Positions 1-9,726 of a stretch of 35,000 nucleotides of DNA are shown here, in pieces. The notes under the pieces are model-generated. The model did no database searches. It was given only the letters and a program-made list of their open reading frames with translations, and had not been told where the DNA came from. How positions within the stretch are numbered: the stretch's first letter is position 1; each line of letters begins with the position of its first letter. The translations under genes and the position numbers were made by a program. Origin of the DNA: Cristatella mucedo. Taxonomy: Eukaryota; Bryozoa; Phylactolaemata; Cristatellidae. The stretch spans positions 1,110,001-1,145,000 of the forward strand of contig WPIO01000106.1 of NCBI GenBank assembly GCA_009760855.2, written 5' to 3'.

Positions 1-760
1 ATTTTACCTGCCAAATGTTTCTCCACCAGTGTTTGATGTGTTCAACGGCAGCACCAAGAACTGCCACCAACAACGACATTTTCTGGGAACGCCGCATGGA
101 ACACACTCTAAAAATGTCCGTGCGTAGCTTCAATAAAAATGTTTCACAAGGGAAATGACTTAAAAATTTAATAACTGGACGTTGCCTTTATACATATAAA
201 TTTTTTATTGCCGTTAAACTTTGCACTATCATTGTTCTGATGTCAAGGACGAAGTGATGTAATGTCCGGCGGAAGGGGCGGCATGCAGACACAATACACA
301 GGATGCTCTGTCGGACGTTCGTGCGGCTCTGGCCATTGCGAATAGCAAATAAGCACGGTAGGGATTTATGAGACCTTTTTGGCGGAAATCTAGAGGCTTA
401 ATCTGACCATATCTCGTCATTAATCGATTTCGACCTCAATAATCATGCGAGGATAGTAAATTTCTTGTAACGGAGCTATTTCTCGACGGCCGATATCGTA
501 AGAGGCTAGGCCAGCTGATTGGCAAAGAACTGAGAGCTTACCTCGAGAAAGAACGGCCGCTCCCTAAGGTGTGCGTGTACAAGTCAAGCACGGTCAGGTA
601 GTCGCGCCCTCCGTGAATCCATTGCTGCTTACCCGATCGCATTTTTCGTAACATCGGCGCGAAATATTCACAGGTTTCTGTTCAACTAGCCACTTCCTGC
701 ATAGAAACATGACGTCCAGATAGGAATGCCAATCGCCCTCTGAACTTTGCTCTGTTCGCG
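1..760 (+). repeat. R1 repeat, copy 1 (runs off the left edge)
   Basis: This block aligns by eye with 17195-17940 and 19650-20535. Shared landmarks, in order, are a CCAGTGtttGATGTG stretch near position 30 (seen in copy 2), an AATGTTTCAC block near 140, a GGCGGAAGGGGCGG core near 269, a CGACGGCCGAT block near 485, and CGCATTTTTCG near 640. Copies are clearly diverged. No coding frame is conserved among them, so I see a non-coding repeat. In copies 2 and 3 the block lies upstream of an L2-type endonuclease region, which suggests it is part of the 5' region of that element. Here the neighbour at 1574 is instead a reversed L2-A. The right boundary is uncertain and could reach about 960. Confidence 0.6.
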
Positions 761-1573
761 TAATTTAAGACCGGTTGCTCGGTGGCCGCGGGATTCAATT
801 CAATTAGATGGGCTCCGTATATCCGGACGCCCAATCAATTTCTCCAATCAATTTTCTTTACTCGTGCGAGGTTCAGCGGACACGATCCGCTTGCTCAGCG
901 AAACGCGCCTGGTACCCGACGCTTGGAAGACCTCGCCTGACACCATCGAACGGCAACTGTAGGATCTTCAGGCCTGGGCAGGCGCTCACGGCTCGTCGCG
1001 AGCGCTCTCTGCAATGACCGCTCCGCAGCCTTTTACACGACCGCAGCAACTCTAAGTTGCACAGCCCAGCGGCTGGGTGTCTATACTGGAATGGACCAGA
1101 GCAACTCGTCCGAGTGGCTGAACGACGGCCGCTGAAACGGCAGTGCGTACTAAACTGGTGCCAGGTAATGACTGATGACCATTATTCGCCGTTTCTGAAT
1201 TGTAATTCCTCGGCGCCGATTATGCTAAAATCTATTGCCGATTGTGCATTAAGGCCGACGCCGCAAGATAGGCAGTCAGCTGTGATTCTCCACTCGGCAT
1301 TGGCATTTGAGCTGACTTTCGCTCGCGGGCAAGGAGCCGCGTGTGTACGTCATGACCACTGTGGCATGCCTGAAACCTTCCGCTGCTGTCAGATTAACTT
1401 GTTTGCACTATATGAATGAGCTTATTTTTTGAGGTGTGAGCGTTCTTCGCCTCTGTCGTGCCCTCAGGCTACGGCCGGCGTACCTGTGATCATTGGTGCA
1501 GTGCACCCACTAGTCGCTTGGCGCCCTAAAAGGTTTAGGCGTCGCCAATATTCGTCGAGCGTAGGCTAAGTTT
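761..1573. other. Unassigned stretch between R1 copy 1 and an L2-A tail
   Basis: I recognise nothing certain here. The longest frame (1057-1419, plus, 120 codons) has no recognisable domain and an unremarkable composition. It may be residual R1 sequence, but the alignment to the other two copies fades after about position 760. The stretch ends where the (TAA)n tail of the minus-strand L2-A begins. Confidence 0.4.
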
Positions 1574-1574
1574 A

Positions 1575-1624
<50 letters not shown>

Positions 1625-3690
1625 TCACTTGATAAAGCGCCCTCAGAGAACTTAATCTCTCTCTAGGTGCTTTACATTTGCTGTAAAGTTAAATGCAATT
1701 GAATGGTAAGTAAAATCATGCTTAAAAAAACAAACGAAATGAATAATATGGTTAGGGGTGACATGCACAGGGTCAGCATGCAAATGTGGTTAGTGGCAGC
1801 ATGCACAGTGTCAGCACGCACAAGCACATCAAGGACGAATCACAGGGACCCACTGAATGCTGTCCTAAATAGATGTGTTTTTAAATTCTTTTTAAATGTG
1901 GTCAGGTCAGCCGATGTTATGAGGCAGGTCGGGAGGGAGTTCCAGGCTTTAGGAGCATATGAACTAAATGCACGGTCTCCAAAGGATTTAAGGTTTGTAT
2001 GAGGTATTTCTAGACTGTTGGATTCCGAAAAGCAGGTGGTACGATGCTTGGCCTGATGGGGTAGTATATCTGACAGATAGGCTGGAGCCATAGAATGAAG
2101 GGATCTAAAAGTGAGCGACAAAACCTTGAAGTCAATCCGTTGCTTGACTGGTAGCCAGTGCAGGTCGGCGAGAAGTGGAGTAATGTGGCAACTGCGACGC
2201 TCACGACAGACAAGCCTAGCTGCCGAGTTTTGCACCAGCTGCAATCGCCTGATCGCACATGCTGGTAGGCCAGTAAGCAGTGAGTTGCAGAAGTCGAGAC
2301 TGGATGTCACGACTGCATGGACCAACTTAGACGTGGTGTCTTTATCTAAACAAGCCCGAATTCTAGCAATGGTATGAAGCTGAAAATAGGCAGATTTGAC
2401 TGTGGAGCTGATGTGGTCGTCTAACGAGAGGTCGCTTTGGAATATGACACCTAGATTTCGAGCTGATTCAACTGGAGATATGCTGGCAGAGCCAATTTTG
2501 AGAGTCAGCCTTTCCAATCTCTGGATCACACTCGGTTTGCCCATAACTAGTAAGTTAGTTTTATCATCATTAAGTTTTAGAAAATTTGCTGCCATCCATG
2601 TGCGGATGTCATCAATGCATGCAGCTAGTGAGTTTAGAGAATTTGAGGTGCTCGAAGGCTGGGAGGGATCAAAGCAAAGGTACAACTGAGTGTCATCCGC
2701 ATAGAAGTGAAAGCCTAGATTGTGCTTGGCAATCACATCAGTAAGAGGGAGAGTATAAACCGTGAAAAGAACCGGACCTAGCACTGAGCCCTGTGGTACT
2801 CCATATTTCAGAGGTACTTCAGATGATCTTTGTCCATTCACGTCAATACTCTGGAGTCTCCCACTGAGATAGGACCTGAACCACTGCAGAGCAGTGCCAG
2901 TGATGCCCAGGCGAGATGAGAGGCGCTTTAGAAGAACTTTGTGATCGATGGTGTCAAAAGCTGCCGAAAGATCAAGCAAAACAAGCAGAGACACTCTACC
3001 CATGTCTGCATTCCTAAGTAGGTCGTTGTATACACTAAGCAATGCTGACTCTGTGGAGTGATTAGCTCTAAAGCCAGACTGGAACTTACTAGCAAGGTGT
3101 GAGGATTCGATATACGAGTTCAGCTGGTCTGCCACGACCCGTTCGAGTGTCTTTGATAGGAATGGTAGAAGGGAAACTGGGCGGTAGTTGCTCAAGTTTT
3201 CTTGGTCAAGTGTAGTTTTCTTGAGAAGTGGCCTGACTACAGCTATTTTGAAAGGTGCTGGGACATGACCTGAGGCTAATGACTTATTAGTTATGTTAGT
3301 TATGCATGGCAGCAGCAGATCAATGCAACGTAGGAGCAGGACAGTGGGAATAGGGTCCAGAGGACTTGTTGTCTTCTTTGATTGAGATACGAACTTTAGG
3401 ACTAGATCACTAGTGACCTGCTTAAATGCAGACATTGAGGTGCAGCCAGGAGCCAAGGAACAGCATTCTAGTGGGGAGGTTGTCATCGCAGGGATGGATT
3501 CCCTGATCTTGTCTATTTTCTGCACAAAGAATCGAGAGAAGCGATCGGCTAGATCATCAATAGGATCATCAGGTAAGGAGCTAATCTGGGAACGGTTGAG
3601 GAGATGGTTTATTGTCGACATCAACATTTTTGGATTGTGCATCTGTGATTCAACAATGTTTTTATAAAAACTAGACAACGTCCCTGATAG
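1574..3690 (-). mobile_element. L2-A non-LTR retrotransposon, 5'-truncated, RT frame intact
   Basis: Read on the minus strand, the element enters in the linker between endonuclease and reverse transcriptase. It continues through the complete RT and C-terminal region, then a ~165-nt 3' UTR with a 42-nt hairpin (1633-1674), and ends in a (TAA)n tail at 1574-1623. The endonuclease is missing, which is the usual 5' truncation of target-primed insertion. The 5' edge is near 3680-3695, where similarity to the linker copy at 22380-22420 stops. L2/CR1-type membership is judged from the RT motifs and from the hairpin plus short-repeat 3' end typical of L2-like LINEs. The uninterrupted frame suggests a young insertion. 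Confidence 0.9.
1840..3678 (-). CDS. L2-type ORF2 fragment: linker, reverse transcriptase, C-terminal region
   Basis: This 612-codon frame has no stop or frameshift. Residues 1-100 are the linker between endonuclease and RT (seen again at 22390-22620). The RT spans about 100-415. It shows LKKTTLDQ-NYRPVSLLPFLSK near 152-176, SGFRANHSTESALL at 201-214, LLDLSAAFDTIDH at 234-246 (first catalytic Asp 236), GVPQGSVLGP at 292-301 and FYADDTQLY at 325-333 (catalytic Asp 328 and 329). FLKLNDDKT at 366-374 and NLGVIF at 408-413 follow. The C-terminal part carries LDFCNSLLTGLP and GDRAFSSYAPKAWNSLP. All catalytic residues are present. The protein would copy the element's RNA at a nicked target, but the endonuclease half is absent, so this copy is not autonomous. 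The start given is only the first Met in a truncated frame. Confidence 0.92.
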   Translation of the reverse strand: MSSFYKNIVESQMHNPKMLMSTINHLLNRSQISSLPDDPIDDLADRFSRFFVQKIDKIRESIPAMTTSPLECCSLAPGCTSMSAFKQVTSDLVLKFVSQSKKTTSPLDPIPTVLLLRCIDLLLPCITNITNKSLASGHVPAPFKIAVVRPLLKKTTLDQENLSNYRPVSLLPFLSKTLERVVADQLNSYIESSHLASKFQSGFRANHSTESALLSVYNDLLRNADMGRVSLLVLLDLSAAFDTIDHKVLLKRLSSRLGITGTALQWFRSYLSGRLQSIDVNGQRSSEVPLKYGVPQGSVLGPVLFTVYTLPLTDVIAKHNLGFHFYADDTQLYLCFDPSQPSSTSNSLNSLAACIDDIRTWMAANFLKLNDDKTNLLVMGKPSVIQRLERLTLKIGSASISPVESARNLGVIFQSDLSLDDHISSTVKSAYFQLHTIARIRACLDKDTTSKLVHAVVTSSLDFCNSLLTGLPACAIRRLQLVQNSAARLVCRERRSCHITPLLADLHWLPVKQRIDFKVLSLTFRSLHSMAPAYLSDILPHQAKHRTTCFSESNSLEIPHTNLKSFGDRAFSSYAPKAWNSLPTCLITSADLTTFKKNLKTHLFRTAFSGSL

Positions 3691-3790
3691 TGCAAGCGAT
3701 TAACGGCCTGTTGGGGAAACTGCAGGCATACTTGTGGGAAAGATCAGTGTCTGCATCGCGTCGAGAAAACCGATGACGGAGCTGAACCAA
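3691..3790. other. Spacer between two head-to-head L2-A copies
   Basis: About 100 bases of non-L2 sequence separate the 5' ends of the minus-strand copy and the plus-strand copy. No motif is recognised. Confidence 0.5.
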
Positions 3791-4378
3791 AGCTTAGACG
3801 ACCATATCAGCTCCACAGTCAAATCAGCCTATTTTCAGCTTCATAACATTGCTAAAATTAGGGCTTGTTTAGATAAGGATACCACGTCCAAGTTGGTCCA
3901 TGCATTCGTGACATCTCGTCTCGACTTCTGCAACTCACTGCTTACTGGCCTACCAGCATGTGCGATCAGGCGATTGCAGCTGGTGCAAAACTCTGCAGCT
4001 AGGCTTGTCTGTCGTGAGCGTCGCAGTTGCCACATTACTCCACTTCTCGCCGACCTGCACTGGTTACCAGTCAAGCAACGGATTGACTTCAAGGTTTTGT
4101 CGCTCACTTTTAGGTCTCTTCATTCTATGGCTCCAGCCTATCTTTCAGATATACTACCCCATCAGGCAAAGCATCGTACCACTCGCTTTTCGGAATCCAA
4201 CAGTCTAGAAATACCTCGTACAAACCTTAAATCCTTTGGAGACCGTGCATTTAGCTCGTATGCTCCCACAGCCTGGAACTCCCTCCCGACCTGCATCAGA
4301 ACATCCCCTGACCTGACCACATTTAAAAGAAACTTAAAAACGTACCTATTTAGGACAGCATTTAGTGGGTCCTTGTGA
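3791..4378 (+). pseudogene. C-terminal fragment of the L2-type reverse transcriptase ORF
   Basis: The frame is open for about 195 L2 residues up to the normal stop; the open frame extends upstream to 3734 through non-L2 sequence. It covers only the region after the RT palm: KLVHAFVTSRLDFCNSLL, LHWLPVKQRIDFKVLSL and GDRAFSSYAPTAWNSLP. All catalytic motifs are missing through 5' truncation, so it cannot encode an active enzyme. No frameshift or stop has accumulated. Confidence 0.85.
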
Positions 4379-4619
4379 TTCGTCCTCGATGTGCTTATGC
4401 GTGCTGACACTGTTCATGCTGCCACTAACCACATTTGCATGCTGACCCAGTGCATGTAACCCCTAACCATGTTATTCATTTTGTTTGTTTTTCAAGCATG
4501 ATTTTACTTACTATTCTATTGCGTATCACTTTGCAGCAAATGTAAAGCGCCTAGAAAGAGATTAAGTTCTCTGAGGGCGCTTTATCAAGTGCAATATTAT
4601 TATTATATTATTATTATTA
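3791..4619 (+). mobile_element. L2-A retrotransposon, plus strand, strongly 5'-truncated
   Basis: Similarity to L2-A begins abruptly at the LDDHISSTVK block, matching residue ~419 of the 612-residue frame. It continues to the same stop codon, then the 3' UTR, the 42-nt hairpin (4543-4584) and an (ATT)n tail (4594-4618). By eye about 13 residues differ from the minus copy over ~194 aligned, so both are similarly young. The two copies form a head-to-head inverted repeat with arms of roughly 830 bases. Confidence 0.9.
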
Positions 4620-5214
4620 GAAGAAGTCGTTTGCGGGATACTGGGTCGCACAATTCAAAAGCGGTTTTCTTTCTATGCGCACGCACAGACGCTCCCGGAC
4701 GAAGTGCTCGATCTGCCCGGCCAATGCAGCCAGTGGAAGGGCTGCTTGCCTGTCTGCCTGCTGCCCAGTGGCTCTACCTAGTGGAGCTGATGCAGTGGCA
4801 CCTCATTGTGGAGCTGATGCAGTGGCTGCCCGCCGCCTCTGGTATTCCAGGCATGGTGAGTGAGCTCGAAGAATTTAAACCGTAGTCGCAGCAAAGATCA
4901 GAACTTAAAGCTGCCCGATATCTGCAATTTCCTGGCCCAACACAAGACACTAAATTGCAACCAAACAGAAAGTCTGAAGATATTTGTGAAACAAACAGGT
5001 CGCCTACGCTAAAAAGAATGCCTTCTTTTTTCATTCCGAAAGGCCCCTAGTAAATCACGAAGGCATAATCATGATTCGTTTAATATAGTTATCTAATTTA
5101 ATTTAATATATTATAATTTCTTTATAATTGATCGTCCTAAGTTGTAGCGCTTCAGCGATCGGCGACTAAGCACTCGCTTGCCTAAGAAACAAAGCAAGAA
5201 AGAAAGCAAAGTCA
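4620..5214. other. Unassigned stretch
   Basis: I see no recognisable gene. A short tandem repeat lies at 4781-4826, where the 19-base GTGGAGCTGATGCAGTGGC occurs twice with a 27-base period. The part from 5060 to 5130 is AT-rich. Confidence 0.4.
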
Positions 5215-5390
5215 GTGCTGCAAAGGAAGCATTAAGGAATGGTTGGTAGTAGCGTGCTCAATGACATCAAGCCTAACATGGTTAGAGGCGACATGTTCAG
5301 GTCAGCGTGCAAATATGGTTAGTGGCAGCATGGACAGTTTCAGCTCGCATACAGCACGTAAAGCACGAATCACACGGACTGACTAATTGT
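5215..5390 (-). mobile_element. Decayed L2-A 3' UTR fragment
   Basis: The minus-strand 3' UTR of L2-A can be followed through the ATGGTTAG, GTGGCAGCATG, CAG-TTTCAGC-CGCAT and AAGCACGAATCACA blocks, which match 1741-1850. The terminal hairpin and (TAA)n tail are not visible, so the 3' end is lost or badly mutated. Confidence 0.7.
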
Positions 5391-5396
5391 CTTGCG

Positions 5397-5452
5397 CCGT
5401 TACGAGCGCTGTGCTTGCGGCCGTGTTCTGTCTGGACGTAAAAGCCGCATGT
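5397..5452 (+). repeat. R3 short repeat, copy 1
   Basis: CCGTTACGAG followed by GCTGTGCTTGCGGCCG recurs at 9301 with one mismatch in the first 27 bases. Weaker similarity continues for another ~30 bases. No coding frame is evident and the parent element is unknown. Confidence 0.55.
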
Positions 5453-6513
5453 TTATGGCACCGCGTTTACGGCACAGCGGCTTTGCATTCGCGTGTCGCT
5501 AAAGCGAGGCCTCGATGCCTTTGCTCGTAGTAGGCGCGACGCCGCGCGCGGCAGCGGCGGCGGCGGTGGTGCATGAGGCGGATGTCGAAGCTTACAATTG
5601 GGTGCATGATAAGCTGGGCGGACGCAAGTTTGGCCGGACGCGTGTCGGCCGGTGGCCCGCCGCGAAGCCTCCAGTGCGAGTTCTCCAAGTCGCCGCTCAT
5701 GTGAAGCCTGTCTCCGAAGTAAGACATGGCTCACTAAAGCAGGCTGACTTTACTGTTTTGGAATAAAGTGATGGAGTTTTTCCTAGCTTTAAAGGGATAA
5801 GCAATATGGTTTAGAGGGTGAGCAGAGGGCAGTCAGGCGGCGAGCCGTCGTCACGTGACCATAGGGTTAGAAAGAGACCCGTATCCGGCTTCGCTTTGTT
5901 TTACCCCAGTGGAAAGTGAGTGTATGAATTCATATACACACGCCCATGCTTGTAATTAATATGCGGTATAGACTTGAAAAAATTCTGAGCGTGCAATATA
6001 GTAATACTGATTAGTAATACATTCCCCAGAGTTGAACATTCAATTGACCCCAGATTTGCAGGTGAATGGCGCCCTTAAATTAGTTGGCCTGCATGGAAGC
6101 GCACGTGGACACGTGGAGGCGTTGCAACGTAATGCAAGTAAATCCGGCAGATTCGAATCCTGCAGGTCACTAGACGCCCAGTAGACGTTCGCCGTTCTCT
6201 TCCGGTCTGTACAACCGACGCGGCACATCGACGGGCAACGCAGCCTCCAAAGTCTTGCGTGCAGAGTCTGAGCAAAGTGCACTCGGCTGTGATGAACATG
6301 ACCGTGAGAACTATCTCTCCAACAACAAGGAACTCTGCCACACGGCTCTTCTTCTGCCACTAAACAGATAAGGCCGTGGTAACGACCTCATTTTTTTCTC
6401 ATATTTTCTCATTCATCAGTACACACCTGTATGTATCTCCGTCTGTAACTCCACAAAGTCATAAAGACCACGTGGATGTTACGCAGGAGAGTTTTGTATA
6501 GCCCACTCACAGC
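5453..6513. other. Unassigned; GC-rich block at 5500-5720 with a possible exon
   Basis: The 5500-5720 block is CpG-rich with overlapping open frames on both strands. On the minus strand, 44 codons from 5727 to 5596 end exactly at a GTAAG splice-donor-like site, but no family is recognised. A perfect 10-base E-box palindrome GTCACGTGAC lies at 5850-5859. A TTCGAATCC motif near 6153 resembles a tRNA B box, but no tRNA or SINE could be traced around it. Nothing else was recognised. Confidence 0.35.
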
Positions 6514-7225
6514 CTAAGCGGCTTTCGGTACGCATTCGGTAGCCAACACAGACTTCGTCTCACGCAACAAAGAGAAAGTGGGAAGCATAGCAGAGTCAGG
6601 AGAGCAGTTGAGGTAGTGAGTAGCATAGAAGTAGCAGCTCAGGACCGCTGAAAAGGATGAGCCATAGTCGGCAGCAGGAAAGTAGTTGTCGTTGCGTAAG
6701 AATTGTGGAAGCAAGTTCCACAGTCTAGGACCTGCAGAGCTAAAGCTTCTATCGCCAACGGTCTTTAAGCGGAGGAATGGGACAGCTAATTTAATGTCCA
6801 TACAAGACCTGAGGGCACAAGGAGGCTGAAACTGGTGCAGCAGTTCAGCTAGGTACGAAGGAGCCAAGCCGTGGCGGGCCTTGTGGGTCAGCGTAAGAAC
6901 TTTGCTCTGTATCCTTTGCTCAACCGGCAACCATCCTAGCTCTTTCAGCAAAGAAGACACGTGCTCAAACCGCTGGGACTTGAAGACTAGCCTTGCAGCC
7001 ATGTTCATAGTCCGCTGCAGTGGCCTAATAGCTCTCTTTGGCAGCCCAGCTAAAAGGGAATTACAATAATCAAGCCGAGACAGAACTAAAGAGCTAGTTA
7101 AATTTTTTACAAGCCACTGTGGGAGACAGCTCCTAATCTTGGATAGGGATCGGATGTGATGGCTAGCTGCAGATGCAGACTTCTGAATGAAGCTTACCCT
7201 ATAACCCCGCGGCCCCGGCAAGGCA
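6514..7225 (-). pseudogene. L2-B: fragment of a second L2-type reverse transcriptase
   Basis: A 235-codon open frame (7221 to 6514) matches the region after the RT palm of L2-like elements over about residues 7-178. It shows SRLDYCNSLLAGLP at 48-61, GWLPVEQRI at 96-104 and GDRSFSSAGPRLWNLLP at 156-172. The sequence differs strongly from L2-A, so this is a separate subfamily. The last ~55 codons (6514-6685) show no LINE similarity and are probably chance extension. The palm with its catalytic Asp residues is missing, so the fragment is inactive. It abuts the L2-A tail at 7268. Confidence 0.82.
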
Positions 7226-7261
7226 GGGCTCCATTGGTTAATGTACGTATACCTATATTCA

Positions 7262-7975
7262 CATTTTATAATAATAATAATAATAATAATGTACTTGATA
7301 AAGCGCCCTCAGAGAACTCAATCTCTTTCTAGGCGCTTTACATTCGCTGCAAAGTGAAACGCGATTGCATGCTGAGTAATATCATGCTTGATAAACAACA
7401 TGAATAACATGTTTACGGGTAACATGCACAGGGTCAGCATGCAAATGTGGTTATGTAATGTAGTGGCAGCATGCATAGTGTCAGCACGTATAAGCACATG
7501 AAGGACGAATCAAAGGGACCCACTAAATGCTGTCCCAAATAGGTGTTTTTAAGTTCTTTTTAAATGTGGTCAAGTCAGGGGATGTTCTGACGCAAGTCGG
7601 GAGCGAGTTCCAGGCTTTGGGAGCATACGAACTAAAGGCACGGTCTCCAAAGGATTTGAGGTCTGTACGAGGTATTGGTAGACCGTTGGATTCCGAAAAG
7701 CGGGTGGTACGATGCTTGGCCTGGTGGGGGAGTAGATCTAACAGATAGGCTGGAGTCAAAGAATGAAGTGACCTAAAAGTGAGCGACAAAACCTTGAATT
7801 CGATCCGTTGCTTGACTGGTAGCCAGTGCAAGTCGGCAAGAAGTGGTGTGCTGTGGCAACTGCGACGCTCATGACAGACAAGCCTGGCTGCGGAGCTTGG
7901 CACCGGCTGTAATCGCCTGATTGCACATGCCGGAAGGCCAGCAAGCAGTGAGTTACAGAAGTCAAAACGGGGATA
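7262..7975 (-). mobile_element. L2-A retrotransposon, minus strand, 5'-truncated
   Basis: The copy starts on the minus strand near 7972, inside the LDFCNSLLTGLPA-coding region. It runs through a readable C-terminal frame (126 codons, 7903-7523) and the 3' UTR to the 42-nt hairpin (7299-7340) and a (TAA)n tail (7268-7290). A small deletion near 7535 shifts the frame just before the normal stop, so the C-terminus differs from the other copies. It is fragmentary and inactive. Confidence 0.88.
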
Positions 7976-7994
7976 TCTTTAATAAGACAGTTCA

Positions 7995-8024
7995 TGCACA
8001 CGCACGCACACACACACACGCACA
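7995..8024 (+). repeat. (CA)n-type microsatellite
   Basis: A short imperfect (CA)n run with CG interruptions lies immediately beyond the 5' truncation of the L2-A copy. Confidence 0.75.
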
Positions 8025-8261
8025 AAAATATATGTACAAAAGTCTACAAATATACACTAGCTGCTATAGGTTATATTGCACGTGACCTTGCGTGGGTGTG
8101 GTTGACGTATCTCACACGGTAGCAGTTGGATCTACAGTAACTTGGTGGTGAGCACTGAAAAAGTATGACTTTGTGTATCGAATATCAAGCAGCCATGTTC
8201 GGGTTGGTAAATTTTTAGCTCGAGAGGACTTCTGACCCCTGTAACCGCGGACAACGGACAC
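8025..8261. other. Unassigned stretch
   Basis: No gene, repeat or regulatory site could be recognised. Confidence 0.4.
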
Positions 8262-8402
8262 ATTTCAAATATTAGCTGATTTAACGGCAACATTGGTATA
8301 GCGATAGAAAAGCCTTATTGGCTATCGCCGCCGCTTGCAGTTGGCAATAAAGGATCGTCGTTTGCAGGATTCGAACCCACGACTTTCGACAAGGGGTGTA
8401 AT
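8262..8402 (-). mobile_element. tRNA-derived SINE, copy 1
   Basis: On the minus strand a perfect tRNA B-box-like GGGTTCGAATCC (8367-8378) is followed by the family body GATCCTTTAT-GCC, CTGCAAGCGG, GGCGATAGCC, AAGGC-TTCT and TCGCTATAC. It ends in TTAAATCAGCTAATATTT. The same body occurs at 12247 and 34813. The part upstream of the B box is short, so the A box is lost. Transcription would be by RNA polymerase III, and mobility would depend on a partner LINE. Confidence 0.8.
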
Positions 8403-9300
8403 TTTATTTTGTCCCATAGTATCCAAGGTAATCCGCTACCGATGGCCGGTTTCGGTGATGGATTTCGGTAGTCATGCTATAGCGGGCTTACTATGCGGTA
8501 GTGATAGAACAAATTTAATTTACACAGGAAATTTTCAATCTTAGTTTTCAAAATTTACCTTTTCTAATAGCGCTAATCTGTAATTCTTTTTCATTTACGT
8601 ACGAAGGAACTCATATGCGTTGCCTTTACCGACGTTGTCTATCTTATAGAGATAGCAATATTTTCTTGAAGCGCTAGCATAGTGGAGAAATTGGGCAGGC
8701 ACCCAGCTACCTTGACCGCAGCTGGCCAGGCTTATCGACGCGTCCTAGCATTACTAGCAGCTAAGAATTAGGGAAGGTGCTTTACAGATTTGTGAAGGGC
8801 TAGCTACTGTCTTAACATCTAGCATGCAGATCATGACATTACAATTCGGGCTAATAGAGGCGGTGAAACGAAATCGGTCAGATCATGACCGATATTAATT
8901 GCTCTCGGTTCCTGAGTTATAGCGAATAGGAATCGATTACTCGATAATCTAGGACCAAGGCTGCATAAAAGCAGGTGCCAAGCCAAAGGTTGTCTGCTGT
9001 CGTACTTACTCAGTTGGTCTCGACGTTTGAGCAGATTTGAGGTCTTGGCACGAGGGCCGTTGGTGTACGTCATAGCCGTTGTCGGACAGCTCTAATCATC
9101 CGCTGATGTCAAAGAGACTTGTCCAGGTTATGGATATGGACTAGTTGTTTTAGGATACGGGTGCTCTTCGCCGCGGTCGTGTTCCAGTGCTGTCGGCATT
9201 CTCACGTACATGGGTTCTGCACGTGCAAGTCGCTATACAAGCCGTGATACAAAGTTCAGGCATCAACGAATTATTCGTTGCTTGTCGGTTGAGACTAGCA
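8403..9300. other. Unassigned stretch
   Basis: No gene or repeat family could be recognised. Reading frames are short (80 codons or fewer) and lack domain signals. The composition is ordinary. Confidence 0.4.
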
Positions 9301-9356
9301 CCGTTACGAGAGCTGTGCTTGCGGCCGAGTTCCGTCTTGTCGTGGAGGCCGAACAC
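9301..9356 (+). repeat. R3 short repeat, copy 2
   Basis: This block pairs with 5397-5452. The best-kept part is GCTGTGCTTGCGGCCG. The flanks are unrelated, which argues for a dispersed element rather than a local duplication. Confidence 0.55.
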
Positions 9357-9726
9357 TGCATTTGTAACGAAGGATGTGCAATATAGCAATTGAAAAGTAT
9401 CCGTGCTAGCGATAATGAAGAATCAGCCTGCGTCTGGAAGCTCTTCTCCGGCTTTCATCCGGCGGGATGATCGCCTCCGGAAAAAAGAGTGTCTGCAGTT
9501 CAGATTGGCACCCGCTTGAGTCCATGCAAACGCTTTCGGACTTAGCACCGGCACGATCCTCAGCGAGCAGACACTCCGGTAAAGGCTCAGAGGGCCTGGC
9601 AGCACAGATAGCGAACTGCCGAATAGCAGTGGCGAGTATTACGTGCCAAAGAAAAAATTAGTCCTACGCTTATGGCTGCTGCGTAAGTCCTTACTACGTT
9701 ATGTTCCTACAGATCAACAAGTATTC
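9357..9726. other. Unassigned stretch
   Basis: Overlapping short frames lie on both strands at 9423-9661. None has a recognisable domain and I see no repeat partner in the window. Confidence 0.4.

Noticed and set aside
1057-1419. 120-codon plus frame
   Set aside because: No domain, no repeat-copy conservation and no upstream or downstream support. It is consistent with chance.
2010-2689. Overlapping plus and minus frames inside the L2-A copies
   Set aside because: They are shadows of the RT frame and recur at every L2-A copy.
6135-6170. tRNA B-box-like TTCGAATCC as another SINE
   Set aside because: No A box, SINE body or tail could be traced. The motif is also part of a short palindrome.
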